From contig JAZNYG010000079.1 of assembly GCA_045594245.1 (NCBI GenBank), positions 1 to 64,000 of the forward strand: a stretch of DNA of 64,000 nt, read 5' to 3'. Of this stretch, positions 26,561-34,951 are shown piece after piece. The notes under the pieces were generated by a model, which saw only the letters and a program-made list of their open reading frames with translations, made no database searches and was not told the DNA's origin. The position numbers and the translations under genes were made by a program. Within the stretch, counting starts at the first letter, position 1; each line of letters begins with the position of its first letter. The stretch comes from UBA1189 sp045594245. GTDB taxonomy: Bacteria; Bacteroidota; Bacteroidia; Bacteroidales; Bacteroidaceae.

Positions 26561-26629
26561 TCCCTTCTGCTTGTAGCTACAAGCTAAAGTTACAACAAGC
26601 CCGGAAAATAAAAAAATAAACAATTTATT

Positions 26630-26659
26630 TTGTTGTACTATCTGCATATTGTATCTTTG
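26630..26659 (+). promoter_or_regulatory. Promoter of hisB-hisH-hisA-hisF(-hisIE)
   Basis: The -7 box TATCTTTG is at 26652-26659, with TTTG at 26630-26633 (18-nt spacer). Its presence means the second his block is transcribed independently of the attenuated hisG-hisDC unit. Confidence 0.6.
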
Positions 26660-26692
26660 CGGATTAGAAGCTGTTTTGATTTTAACGTTAAT

Positions 26693-26833
26693 ATGTATTT
26701 GAATAACTTTTCGGATTATCTGAGACCATTTCGGGCATCTTTACCCTCTCAATTCTTGCAAATAGACCACTATTTGCTTCGCACCGAGAGGATAAATCTA
26801 TCCCCAAATGCCTCTCAGCTAAACTCGAAATAA
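26693..26833 (+). CDS. Possible small ORF in the hisB 5' leader
   Basis: This 46-codon ORF (starting MYLNNFSDYL) lies within the ~200-nt leader. It contains one His only, so it does not look like a His-sensing leader peptide. The leader folds well: GCAAATAG/CTATTTGC (26758-26765 with 26770-26777) sits inside CCTCTC/GAGAGG (26745-26750 with 26786-26791), and a second CCTCTC at 26811-26816 could compete for GAGAGG. It may be coding or simply structured RNA. Confidence 0.25.
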   Translation: MYLNNFSDYLRPFRASLPSQFLQIDHYLLRTERINLSPNASQLNSK

Positions 26834-26866
26834 AATCCAAACAGTTTCTTTAAGTAAAAAGATTGT

Positions 26867-27991
26867 ATGAACCGACTACTCGTCATTGACCGCGACGGCA
26901 CTATTCTCGTGGAGCCGCCCGTGGACTATCAGATAGATAGTATAGCTAAAACGGACTTTGTGCCCGGTGCCATCAGTGGCATGAAAGCCATCAGCAACCT
27001 TGGCTACCAACTCGTCATGGCCAGTAACCAAGACGGACTCGGCACTGCCAGTTTCCCCATGGAGGACTTCCTGTCCCCACAAGAAATGATGCTCAAGGTG
27101 CTCGCCTCAGAGGGTGTGCAGTTTGACGACATCCTCATCGACCCTACGATGCCCGAGGAGAATGCTCCTACGCGCAAACCGGGCATAGGCATGTTTGGCA
27201 AATACCTCACAGGCGATTACAACCTTGCAGAGAGCTACGTGATTGGCGACCGCCTCACCGATGTGATGCTGGCCAAGAACCTTGGTGCTCGCGCCATCTT
27301 GCTGCAGTCGCCCGAGAAGGCCGCCGACGCACTCGCCGAGCAAGGCCTCACCGAGACATGTGCCCTGTGCGCCACCTCGTGGAATGAGATTGCCGAGTAT
27401 CTGCGCCGTACACGCCGCGTAGCCTCAACTGAGCGCAACACCCGCGAGACGAAGATTGCCGTGACCGTGGACCTCGACGGACATCTGCCCACGAGCATCG
27501 ACACGGGACTGAAGTTCTTCGACCACATGCTCGACCAGATAGCCCACCATGGCAGCATCTCGTTGCAGATACAATGCCAGGGCGACCTCGAGGTAGACGA
27601 GCACCACACGATGGAGGATGTAGCCATCGCCCTCGGCAACACCCTGCGCGAGGCATTGGGCGACAAGCGCGGCATAGAGCGTTACGGCTTTGCCCTCCCC
27701 ATGGATGAGTGCAAGGCGCTCGTACTGCTCGACCTCGGTGGCCGTATCGACTTTGACTGGGATGTTACCTTCACCCGCGAGTATGTGGGCGACACACCCA
27801 CCGAGATGTTCCGCCACTTCTTCTACTCATTGTGCGCAGCCATGCAGTGTAACCTCCACATCAGTGCTCGCGGCGACAACAACCATCACCTCATCGAGGG
27901 TGTGTTCAAGGCCTTTGCCCGCAGCCTGCGTGCCGCCCTACACCGCCAACCATTTAACTACGATTTACCCAGTAGCAAGGGAGTATTATGA
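26867..27991 (+). CDS. hisB: Bifunctional histidinol-phosphatase / imidazoleglycerol-phosphate dehydratase
   Basis: This 374-aa fused enzyme carries steps 7 and 9 of histidine synthesis. Residues about 1-165 form a HAD phosphatase (DRDGTIL with the nucleophile Asp, SNQDG, the KPG-lid and VIGDRLTD). Residues about 185-374 form the dehydratase (DLDGHLPTSIDTGLKFFDHML, DEHHTMED manganese ligands, HHLIEGVFKAFARSLR). Its stop overlaps the hisH start by 4 nt. It heads the second his block. Confidence 0.97.
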   Translation: MNRLLVIDRDGTILVEPPVDYQIDSIAKTDFVPGAISGMKAISNLGYQLVMASNQDGLGTASFPMEDFLSPQEMMLKVLASEGVQFDDILIDPTMPEENAPTRKPGIGMFGKYLTGDYNLAESYVIGDRLTDVMLAKNLGARAILLQSPEKAADALAEQGLTETCALCATSWNEIAEYLRRTRRVASTERNTRETKIAVTVDLDGHLPTSIDTGLKFFDHMLDQIAHHGSISLQIQCQGDLEVDEHHTMEDVAIALGNTLREALGDKRGIERYGFALPMDECKALVLLDLGGRIDFDWDVTFTREYVGDTPTEMFRHFFYSLCAAMQCNLHISARGDNNHHLIEGVFKAFARSLRAALHRQPFNYDLPSSKGVL

Positions 27992-28668
27992 TAGCTATAG
28001 TAAACTACGACACAGGAAACATACGTTCGGTAACCAATGCCTTGGCTCGCGTAGGCTGCACCGACTGGGTGTATACCGATGACAAGCGCCTGCTCACCAC
28101 TGCCGACAAGGTGATACTGCCAGGCGTGGGCGAAGCCTCCACAGCCATGGCCAAGCTCGCCGAGCGCGGCCTCGACACCCTCATCCCCACCCTAACGCAA
28201 CCCGTACTGGGCATCTGCGTGGGCACCCAACTGATGTGCCAAAGCAGCGAAGAGGGCGATGTGGAGTGTATGGGCATCTTCCGCACGAGAGTGAAGAAGT
28301 TTGTCTGTCAACAGACAACAGACAACAGTCAACAGTCGCCATCCGGATGTACACACTGCACGGAGCCTGCCAATAAGCCGTTGACCGTAGACCGTAGACC
28401 GTTGACTATTGAGAAAGTTCCCCACATGGGCTGGAACCAGATTACCGACCTGCGCACACCACTCTTCAATCATATTGACGAAGGAGCCTATATCTACTAC
28501 GTACACTCCTACTATCCCGAGCTGTGCGACGACACCATCGCAACCTCCCATTACATCAACGCATTCAGTGGTGCTCTCGGCCGCGACAACTTCTTCGGCA
28601 CCCAGTTTCACCCCGAGAAGAGCGGAGCCGTAGGAGCACAAATCCTTAAAAACTTCCTGGAGCTATGA
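27988..28668 (+). CDS. hisH: Imidazole glycerol phosphate synthase glutaminase subunit with repeat-derived insertion
   Basis: HisH releases ammonia from glutamine for HisF. The class-I glutaminase triad is present: Cys in GICVGTQLMCQS and the His-Glu pair in GTQFHPEKSG. At 226 aa it is about 30 aa longer than usual. The surplus is one block at about residues 105-141, between RTRVKKF and VPHMGWNQI. It is encoded by GTCAACAGACAACAG- and GTTGACCGTAGACCG-type words identical in style to spacer repeats (for example 3384-3417). The reading frame is kept. Whether activity survives is unknown, though the surrounding motifs are intact. It overlaps hisB and hisA by 4 nt each. Confidence 0.93.
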   Translation: MIAIVNYDTGNIRSVTNALARVGCTDWVYTDDKRLLTTADKVILPGVGEASTAMAKLAERGLDTLIPTLTQPVLGICVGTQLMCQSSEEGDVECMGIFRTRVKKFVCQQTTDNSQQSPSGCTHCTEPANKPLTVDRRPLTIEKVPHMGWNQITDLRTPLFNHIDEGAYIYYVHSYYPELCDDTIATSHYINAFSGALGRDNFFGTQFHPEKSGAVGAQILKNFLEL

Positions 28669-29435
28669 ACAAAATGGTAGACTCGAACGATAAAAAGTCA
28701 ATTGCCAATTGCCAATTGTCAATTAATATAATCCCTGCCATTGACCTCATCGACGGCAAGTGCGTGCGCCTCACCAAAGGCGACTACAGCCAGAAGAAGC
28801 AGTACGATGCCTCACCGCTCGACATGGCCCTGCGCTATCAAGACATAGGCATACACCGCCTGCACCTCGTAGACCTCGATGGTGCCAAGAGCAGCAGTCC
28901 CCGCAACCTGCACGTGTTGGAAGAGATTGCCACGCGCACCTCACTCGATATCGAATGGGGCGGTGGCATCAAGAGCGACGAAGCCTTGCGCGACGCCTTT
29001 AACGCCGGCGCCCACCACCTCATCATAGGCAGCGTGGCAGTGAGCCGACCCGAGCTGTTTGCCCGCTGGCTCGAGCAGTATGGTGGCGACCGACTCATCC
29101 TCGGTGCCGACGTCAATGATGGCCGTGTAGCCATCAACGGATGGATGGACCAGTCGGAGCAGACCATCGAGTCGCTCATCGACCGCTTTACCCCCCATGG
29201 ACTGCGCGAGGTCATCTGCACCGATATAGCCAAGGACGGTATGCTGCAGGGGCCATCCTTCGACCTCTATGCTCGCTTGCAGGCGGCATACCCCGAGCTG
29301 GACGTCATCGTGAGTGGCGGCATCAGCGCCATGGACGACATATACCGCCTCAATGAGATGCACCTGCGCCACGTCATCGTAGGCAAGGCCATTTATGAGG
29401 GACGGATTAGTTTAGAGGAGATAAGAAGATGTTAG
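28665..29435 (+). CDS. hisA: Phosphoribosylformimino-5-aminoimidazole carboxamide ribotide isomerase
   Basis: This TIM-barrel isomerase catalyses step 4 of histidine synthesis. IIPAIDLIDGKCVRLTKGDY contains the catalytic Asp, and IEWGGGIKSDE, GADVNDGRVAINGW and VSGGISAMDDI fit the phosphate-binding loops. The normal protein would begin at about residue 20. The first ~19 residues (MNKMVDSNDKKSIANCQLS) are encoded partly by CAATTGCCAATTGTCAATT-type spacer words. The ATG at 28665 overlaps the hisH stop; 28674 is an alternative. The hisF start overlaps the 3' end. Confidence 0.95.
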   Translation: MNKMVDSNDKKSIANCQLSINIIPAIDLIDGKCVRLTKGDYSQKKQYDASPLDMALRYQDIGIHRLHLVDLDGAKSSSPRNLHVLEEIATRTSLDIEWGGGIKSDEALRDAFNAGAHHLIIGSVAVSRPELFARWLEQYGGDRLILGADVNDGRVAINGWMDQSEQTIESLIDRFTPHGLREVICTDIAKDGMLQGPSFDLYARLQAAYPELDVIVSGGISAMDDIYRLNEMHLRHVIVGKAIYEGRISLEEIRRC

Positions 29436-30184
29436 CCAAACGTATCATACCCTGCCTGGATGTCAAGGACGGACGCACCGTCAAGGGCATCAACTTTGAA
29501 GGCCTGCGCGACGTAGGCGATGCCGTAGCCCTCGGAAGCCAGTATGCTCGCGAAGGAGCCGACGAACTCGTCTACCTCGACATCAGTGCCACACGCGAAG
29601 GACGCAGCACCTTCACTCACCTTGTGACCCGTATAGCCGAGGAGATAGATATCCCCTTCACCGTAGGAGGAGGCATCAGCACACTCGACGATGCCGCCCG
29701 ACTGCTCGATGCCGGTGCCGACAAGGTGAGCATCAACAGTGCCGCCATACGCAACCCGAACCTCATCGACGAGATTGCCTCAAAGTATGGATCACAGTTT
29801 GTTGTCATCGCCATTGATGCCAAGCTCATCGACGGACGTTGGCTGGCCACCACGCACGGAGGCAGCCGCCCCACCGACAAGGAACTCTTTGCCTGGGCAC
29901 ACGAAGCGCAGGAGCGCGGAGCGGGCGAACTGCTCTTCACCTCAATGAACCACGACGGCACTCGTCAGGGATACCCTTGCGATACCTTTGCCCGCCTGGC
30001 CGAACACCTGCGCATACCCATCATCGCCTCGGGCGGAGCCGGCAGCATTGACGACATTGCCGAAGTGCTCACCCACGGACGTGCCGATGCCGCACTCGCT
30101 GCCAGCATCTTCCACTACGGCGAGATACCCATACCCGTGCTCAAACAAGCACTCAGCGAAAGAGGCATAGCGGTGCGGAGATAA
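29429..30184 (+). CDS. hisF: Imidazole glycerol phosphate synthase cyclase subunit
   Basis: This 251-aa TIM barrel converts PRFAR and HisH-derived ammonia to imidazole glycerol phosphate and AICAR. IIPCLDVKDGRTVKGINF carries the catalytic Asp, with FTVGGGIST and SGGAGSIDDI phosphate loops and a second acidic residue in TSMNHDGTRQGY. Length and sequence are standard. It starts 7 nt inside the end of hisA. Confidence 0.97.
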   Translation: MLAKRIIPCLDVKDGRTVKGINFEGLRDVGDAVALGSQYAREGADELVYLDISATREGRSTFTHLVTRIAEEIDIPFTVGGGISTLDDAARLLDAGADKVSINSAAIRNPNLIDEIASKYGSQFVVIAIDAKLIDGRWLATTHGGSRPTDKELFAWAHEAQERGAGELLFTSMNHDGTRQGYPCDTFARLAEHLRIPIIASGGAGSIDDIAEVLTHGRADAALAASIFHYGEIPIPVLKQALSERGIAVRR

Positions 30185-30199
30185 AGAAGAGAATCATTG

Positions 30200-30250
30200 T
30201 ATTTTAGGATTTCCTAGAACTCCCTAGGATTTCCTAGGAACCCCTAGAAA
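30200..30250. repeat. CCTAGGATTTCC-type word repeat before hisIE
   Basis: Imperfect copies of CTAGGATTTCCTAG-like words fill the 86-nt spacer, the same family as at 6787-6840. No terminator is seen, so hisIE probably belongs to the hisB operon. Confidence 0.55.
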
Positions 30251-30270
30251 ATATTGAAAAAGATATAAAT

Positions 30271-30870
30271 ATGACCTACCAAGATTTCAACCTAAGCAAG
30301 ACAGCCGACGGGCTTCTCCCCGTCATCATCCAGGATGCCGACAGCCTCAAAGTGCTGATGCTCGGCTACATGAACCAAGAAGCTTTCGAGAAGACACAGG
30401 CCGAAGGCCGCGTCACCTTCTATAGCCGCACACGCCAGACCCTCTGGACCAAAGGCGAGACGAGCGGCAACTTCCTCCACGTAGTAGAAATGTTTGCCGA
30501 TTGTGATGGTGACACCCTACTCATCAAAGCCCGCCCCGACGGTTCCACATGCCACCGTGGCACCACAGCATGCTTCGACACACGCGACAACGAAGGATTC
30601 CTCGGCACCCTCGAAGCTTGCATCAAGGACCGCCATGTCCAGATGCCCGAAGGCTCATACACCACCTACCTCTTTAACAAGGGCGTCAACAAGATAGCCC
30701 AGAAGGTTGGAGAAGAGGCCGTAGAGACCGTCATCGAAGCTATCGACGGCAACCGTGAACGCTACCTTTACGAAGCCGGCGACCTGCTCTACCATCTCCT
30801 CGTGCTCACCGAGCAGATGGGTTGCTCACTCTCCGACCTCGAAGATGAGCTGGCCAAGCGTCATAAGTAG
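30271..30870 (+). CDS. hisIE: Phosphoribosyl-AMP cyclohydrolase / phosphoribosyl-ATP pyrophosphatase
   Basis: This 199-aa bifunctional enzyme carries steps 2 and 3. The N-terminal HisI domain (about 1-105) has MLGYMNQEAF, FYSRTRQTLWTKGETSGNFLHV, DCDGDTLL metal ligands and TCHRGTTACF cysteines. The C-terminal HisE domain (about 110-199) has KIAQKVGEEAVETVIEA and the DLLYHLLVL helices of MazG-type pyrophosphatases. With it all histidine pathway activities in the window are accounted for: HisG, D, C, B, H, A, F and IE. Confidence 0.97.
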   Translation: MTYQDFNLSKTADGLLPVIIQDADSLKVLMLGYMNQEAFEKTQAEGRVTFYSRTRQTLWTKGETSGNFLHVVEMFADCDGDTLLIKARPDGSTCHRGTTACFDTRDNEGFLGTLEACIKDRHVQMPEGSYTTYLFNKGVNKIAQKVGEEAVETVIEAIDGNRERYLYEAGDLLYHLLVLTEQMGCSLSDLEDELAKRHK

Positions 30871-30956
30871 TAACAATAAATTTCTGTTCCCAATATATAT
30901 CTTCGATGCAGAGTATAAACGGATAATCTCAATATGATTTGATTTCCAAAAAACAC

Positions 30957-30998
30957 AGTAAGGGGCGCGCCAATAACAGGCACGCCCCTTACTGATTT
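30957..30998 (+). terminator. Terminator after hisIE
   Basis: AGTAAGGGGCG (30957-30967) pairs with CGCCCCTTACT (30983-30993) and is followed by GATTTTC. It is strong and GC-rich although the T-run is short. The mirror side is A-rich (CCAAAAAACAC), so it may also work for minus-strand transcripts. Confidence 0.65.
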
Positions 30999-31091
30999 TC
31001 AAGTTTATCCTATAGAACAACACAATGAATAATGGGTTTAGCTATCACTACTATCTACGAATATGCAATTCAAATGCTTCAGGATGATGGG

Positions 31092-31682
31092 CTAGCCACA
31101 ACGGTCACGCACCTCGAATGTAGGTTCCAAAGAGATGGTGATAGCCCAGCCAGGATGATGCATGCTCACGTAGGGTTGGTCAATCCACGTACCTGCTATA
31201 TCTAACCTTGTGGGGATTCCTTGGTTGAGGGCTGAGGGTTGCGGGCTGAGGGAATCCTCTTGTTGGGTGCTAAGAGCGGCTTTCAAGGAGCTGGAGCTAC
31301 GGGCCTGCAAACCTTCGTGAGGAGTGCGCTCAAGCTCGATGTATTGGATACCACGTTCCTCGCAGAGTTGGCGTTTAGCGGTGCTACCACCCTCAGCATT
31401 GACAACGAAGATGTAGGGCTGCACGATATCGAGCGTAGGAATAAAGTCGATGACTCCACTTCCCGCATTGATATAGGCCTCCTTCACTGCCTTGATATTG
31501 CGCACCATAAACAGGCGTTCCTCCTAAGGGAACATCGGCTTGCGGTGCTTATATTCTAGGTAAGTGGCATCGGATCCGATACCGACATATAAGTCACCAA
31601 ACTGAGAAGCTTGCTGAAAAAACTCCACATGACCACTATGTAGAAGGTCGTAACAGCCAGAGACAAATACTTTCTTGCTCAT
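31092..31682 (-). pseudogene. Broken cytidylyltransferase-like gene (internal TAG, truncation, repeat insertion)
   Basis: The start MSKKVFVSGCYDLLHSGHVEFF is that of nucleotidyltransferases with the HxGH motif (HSGH), a type often found as a ~440-aa protein in Bacteroidales. The frame is interrupted by an in-frame TAG at 31524-31526, after KHRKPMFP and before EERLFMVRNIKAV; the same frame continues on both sides. A second defect is an insertion of CCTCAGCCCTCAACC-type words (about 31206-31265) between LQARSSSS and PTRLDIAGTW. The frame ends after EVRDRCG, hundreds of residues earlier than I recall for the family. It follows manC on the same strand, so it may once have been in a sugar-nucleotide operon. 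Confidence 0.75.
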
Positions 31683-31726
31683 TTTTTCAGTTTGTATTTC
31701 AGCTCCTCCATTACAATAAATTCCTT

Positions 31727-33073
31727 TTACTCCTCCCAGTTCCACTCAAATCGTTCTATATCCTCCTCTATGAGCGGATGCCCCGTCTGCACCTCAATAA
31801 AGGTCAGTTCAGTGACAGCCTTGATAGTATGGTAATGCTCCACGGGGATTATCACCGTATCACCAGCTTTCACCCTGCGCACCTCACCATCCAGCACAAA
31901 GAGTCCCTCACCATCCACGAAGGTCCAAACCTCTGAGCGATGGTGATGTATCTGATATGAGATATGCTTCCCAGGCTTCAGGGTGATGCTCTTGGTCAAT
32001 GCATGTTCACCGCTGGCATAGAACGTGTCATCAAGCACCCGATAGCTACCCCATCGGCGCTCCTCATACATCGGGCGGTTATCAAGCGTTTCCACATGCT
32101 GTTTGATATGTTCCGATGCCTCTTTGCCGCACACCAGTATGCCATCATGTCCAGCCACCACCACAGCATTGTCCACGCCATCGCAGACGACAGGCACCCC
32201 CAATTCGTTGATGACCGTCGTACCCTTAGTGTCTGCACTCATGATCACATTACCCATTGTAGCTACCGGTAGTTCCTCCACCAGAGCATTCCAGGTACCC
32301 AAGTCCTTCCACTGTCCACTATAAGGCACTACAGCTACAGAAGCCGCCTTCTCTGCCACCTCATAGTCGAAGCTGATCTTGGGCAGTTCACCATAGCGAC
32401 TACGCAGTTCTTCGAAGCTGTTTGCCTGGATATACCGCTCAACAATATCCATCATATATCCCAAGCGGAAGGCAAACACGCCTCCGTTCCAGTAAGCATG
32501 CTGCTTGAGCAGTTCCCTAGCCTTCTCCTCTTGGGGCTTCTCGGTGAATCGTTTCACCCTATGATAAGGCGCATCCACATCGTTCTCCTCGGGCACTACA
32601 TATCCGAACTTCGTCGACGGATAGGTAGGCGTTATTCCCATCAGCACCAGATCAGCTACACCGTACTTAGCAAGCTCTGCCATGCGACCGATTGTATTGA
32701 AATACTTGGCTTCCGTATAGGCGTCACAAGGCATCACCACTACCACTTCATCACGCGAGCATCCCTTTTCCAATGCCAAATAAGCAGCCGACAAGGCTAT
32801 TGCCGGGAACGTATCCCGACGTTCTGGTTCCGTCACCACCTCAACCTTTGCTCCCAGCTGGCTCTCTATGGAGTCACGCTGCGCTACACTCGTGGCTATC
32901 GTCACTGAGGAGGTCAAGGCAGCATCACCGATTTGGCGTACCACACGTTGCACCATTGATTCGGCCTGTCCATCAGGTGCCTGCAGAAGTTGCAGGAACT
33001 GCTTCGAGCGAGTTCCATTGGATAGAGGCCACAGCCGTTTGCCTGACCCTCCAGATAGTAATATTATATTCAT
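31727..33073 (-). CDS. manC: Mannose-1-phosphate guanylyltransferase / mannose-6-phosphate isomerase type II
   Basis: This 448-aa protein makes GDP-mannose for capsule, LPS or glycoprotein glycans. The N-terminal nucleotidyltransferase has the signature LLSGGSGKRLWPLS near residue 5, VMPCDAY near 114 and FTEKPQEEKA. The C-terminal cupin (about 340-445) has KPGKHISYQIHHHRSEVWTFVDGEG and IPVEHYHTI, the metal-binding histidines of type-II phosphomannose isomerase. Length is slightly below typical (about 460-480). Promoter box TAATTTTG on the minus strand is at 33135-33142. Confidence 0.9.
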   Translation of the reverse strand: MNIILLSGGSGKRLWPLSNGTRSKQFLQLLQAPDGQAESMVQRVVRQIGDAALTSSVTIATSVAQRDSIESQLGAKVEVVTEPERRDTFPAIALSAAYLALEKGCSRDEVVVVMPCDAYTEAKYFNTIGRMAELAKYGVADLVLMGITPTYPSTKFGYVVPEENDVDAPYHRVKRFTEKPQEEKARELLKQHAYWNGGVFAFRLGYMMDIVERYIQANSFEELRSRYGELPKISFDYEVAEKAASVAVVPYSGQWKDLGTWNALVEELPVATMGNVIMSADTKGTTVINELGVPVVCDGVDNAVVVAGHDGILVCGKEASEHIKQHVETLDNRPMYEERRWGSYRVLDDTFYASGEHALTKSITLKPGKHISYQIHHHRSEVWTFVDGEGLFVLDGEVRRVKAGDTVIIPVEHYHTIKAVTELTFIEVQTGHPLIEEDIERFEWNWEE

Positions 33074-33134
33074 CTAAATCTATTTTCTCCGTTATACAAC
33101 ATATACAATATTAGCATAGCAATACTAATAACTG

Positions 33135-33142
33135 CAAAATTA
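33135..33142 (-). promoter_or_regulatory. -7 box of manC
   Basis: CAAAATTA on the plus strand reads TAATTTTG on the minus strand, about 60 nt upstream of the manC start. The 236-bp divergent spacer also holds the plus promoter of the next gene. Confidence 0.45.
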
Positions 33143-33267
33143 CGTTTTTTTCTCCAATTATATCCTTTTTTCTATTTTTTTAATCCGATTACCTTCCCGA
33201 TTCATGTTAAATCTAGAAACCCTAGACAATTAATTTACATTATCTTCGCCGAACCGATTTTTTACAC

Positions 33268-33275
33268 TAAATTTG
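33268..33275 (+). promoter_or_regulatory. -7 box of the citramalate/isopropylmalate synthase gene
   Basis: TAAATTTG fits TAnnTTTG and is 34 nt before the start codon at 33310. No leader peptide rich in branched-chain residues is visible. Confidence 0.5.
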
Positions 33276-33309
33276 CAGCCTTTTAAGGTAAAAAGATAGG
33301 ATTATATAT

Positions 33310-34830
33310 ATGACAACCCGACAGATTGAGATAATGGACACTACGCTGCGCGATGGTGAGCAGACCAGCGGCGTATCGTTCGTACCCCACGAGAAACTTT
33401 CCATTGCACGTTGCTTGCTCGACGACCTCCGCGTAAACCGCATCGAGGTGGCCTCGGCCCGCGTATCGGACGGTGAGGCCGAGTCGGTCAAGGCTATCTG
33501 CGACTGGGCCACCCGTGCCGGACATATCGACAAGGTGGAGATTCTCGGCTTCGTCGACGGCACTACCTCGGTCGACTGGATACGCCGTTGCGGTGCCCGT
33601 GTGATGAACCTCCTCACCAAGGGGTCGCTCAAGCACTGCACCGAGCAGCTTAAGCGCACTCCCGAAGAGCACATTGCCGATATACGCCGCACCGTAGCCT
33701 ACGCCACCGAGCAGGGCGTAGCGGTGAACGTGTACCTCGAGGACTGGAGCAACGGCATGAAGAACTCGCCCGACTATGTGTTCCGGCTCATGGACGGTCT
33801 GCGCGATTGTGGCATACGCCGCTTCATGCTCCCCGATACCCTCGGCATTCTCAATCCCATGCAGGTGCAGGCCTTCATGGGCGTGATGGTGGAGCGCTAT
33901 CCCGACACGCACTTCGACTTCCATGCCCACAACGACTACGACCTTGCCGTGAGCAACGTGTATGCCGCTGTGCTGGCTGGTGCCAAGGGTCTCCATACTA
34001 CGATCAACGGCCTGGGCGAGCGTGCGGGCAATGCCCCCTTGGCCAGCGTGCAGGCCATCTTGCGCGACCACTTCGGTGCCGAGACCTCCATCAATGAGGA
34101 GCGCCTCAACGATGTGAGCCGCCTCGTGGAGTCCTACTCGGGCATCACCATCCCTGCCAACAAACCCATCGTGGGCGAGAACGTCTTTACCCAGGTGGCA
34201 GGCGTGCATGCCGATGGCGACAACAAGAACAACCTCTACTGCAACGAGCTGCTCCCCGAGCGCTTCGGCCGCAAGCGCGAGTATGCGCTGGGCAAGACCA
34301 GCGGCAAGGCCAACATACGCAAGAACCTCGAAGCCCTGGGCCTCGAACTCGACGATGAGGCCATGCGCAAGGTCACCGCGCGCATCATCGAGCTGGGCGA
34401 CAAGAAGGAGGTAGTCACACAAGAAGACCTCCCCTACATCATCTCCGATGTGCTGAAGCACTCTGTGGAGGATGCCCGAGTGAAGCTCCTGAGCTACTAC
34501 GTCACCCTCTCGCAGGGCCTCAAGCCCATGGCTTCGCTCAAACTGAGCATCGGCGACCAGGTGTACGAGCAGAACGCCAGTGGCGACGGACAGTACGACG
34601 CCTTCGTGCGTGCCCTGCGCAAGATCTATAAGGAGACGCTGGGCCGCAAGTTCCCCATGCTCACCAACTACGCCGTCTCCATCCCCCCTGGTGGCCGCAC
34701 CGATGCATTCGTGCAAACCATCATCACGTGGGAGCACGAGGGCAAGACCTTCAAGACCCGTGGCCTCGATGCCGACCAGACGGAAGCGGCCATCAAGGCC
34801 ACCATCAAGATGCTCAACATCATTGAGTGA
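33310..34830 (+). CDS. 2-isopropylmalate/(R)-citramalate synthase family protein
   Basis: This 506-aa HMGL-type TIM-barrel enzyme has the metal and substrate signature MDTTLRDGEQTSGVSF at residues 9-24, the FHAHNDYDLAVSN motif and GLGERAGNAPL. A C-terminal LeuA-type regulatory domain (about 370-500: LSYYVTLSQGLKPMASLKL, DGQYDAFVRAL) usually gives feedback control by leucine or isoleucine. Sequence alone does not settle whether 2-oxoisovalerate or pyruvate is condensed with acetyl-CoA. It stands alone here, without leuB, leuC or leuD next to it. Confidence 0.8.
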   Translation: MTTRQIEIMDTTLRDGEQTSGVSFVPHEKLSIARCLLDDLRVNRIEVASARVSDGEAESVKAICDWATRAGHIDKVEILGFVDGTTSVDWIRRCGARVMNLLTKGSLKHCTEQLKRTPEEHIADIRRTVAYATEQGVAVNVYLEDWSNGMKNSPDYVFRLMDGLRDCGIRRFMLPDTLGILNPMQVQAFMGVMVERYPDTHFDFHAHNDYDLAVSNVYAAVLAGAKGLHTTINGLGERAGNAPLASVQAILRDHFGAETSINEERLNDVSRLVESYSGITIPANKPIVGENVFTQVAGVHADGDNKNNLYCNELLPERFGRKREYALGKTSGKANIRKNLEALGLELDDEAMRKVTARIIELGDKKEVVTQEDLPYIISDVLKHSVEDARVKLLSYYVTLSQGLKPMASLKLSIGDQVYEQNASGDGQYDAFVRALRKIYKETLGRKFPMLTNYAVSIPPGGRTDAFVQTIITWEHEGKTFKTRGLDADQTEAAIKATIKMLNIIE

Positions 34831-34844
34831 TAGATAAAAAAGGC

Positions 34845-34930
34845 CTCCCCCGCCCTCTCCAAAGGGAGAGGAAGCTTGCAGACATCACGGCTTAGATGAT
34901 TGCCTCTCTCCTCGGGGGAAAGGCGTTGTA
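34845..34930. repeat. GC-rich spacer with CCTCCCCCGCCCTCTCC-type repeat
   Basis: CCCCCGCCCTCTCC, then GGGAGAGG and CCTCTCTCC, form partial inverted repeats related in style to the GGGGGTGCCCG..GGGCGGGGG element at 42-85 and CAGGGAGAGTGG around 316. It is probably a member of the same dispersed family. It may act as a terminator for the preceding gene. Confidence 0.4.
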
Positions 34931-34951
34931 CCTCTTTATGCGGAAGGATAT

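Noticed and set aside
26867..26900. Second His attenuator before hisB
   Set aside because: The only upstream ORF (26693-26833) has one His codon and no terminator with a T-run precedes hisB.
31092..31682. TAG read as an amino acid (recoded amber) in the cytidylyltransferase gene
   Set aside because: Other clear genes in the window end in TAG, and the gene carries further defects, so decay is simpler.
33240..33309. Leucine/isoleucine attenuator before the citramalate/isopropylmalate synthase gene
   Set aside because: The leader is only about 30 nt long and has no ORF.
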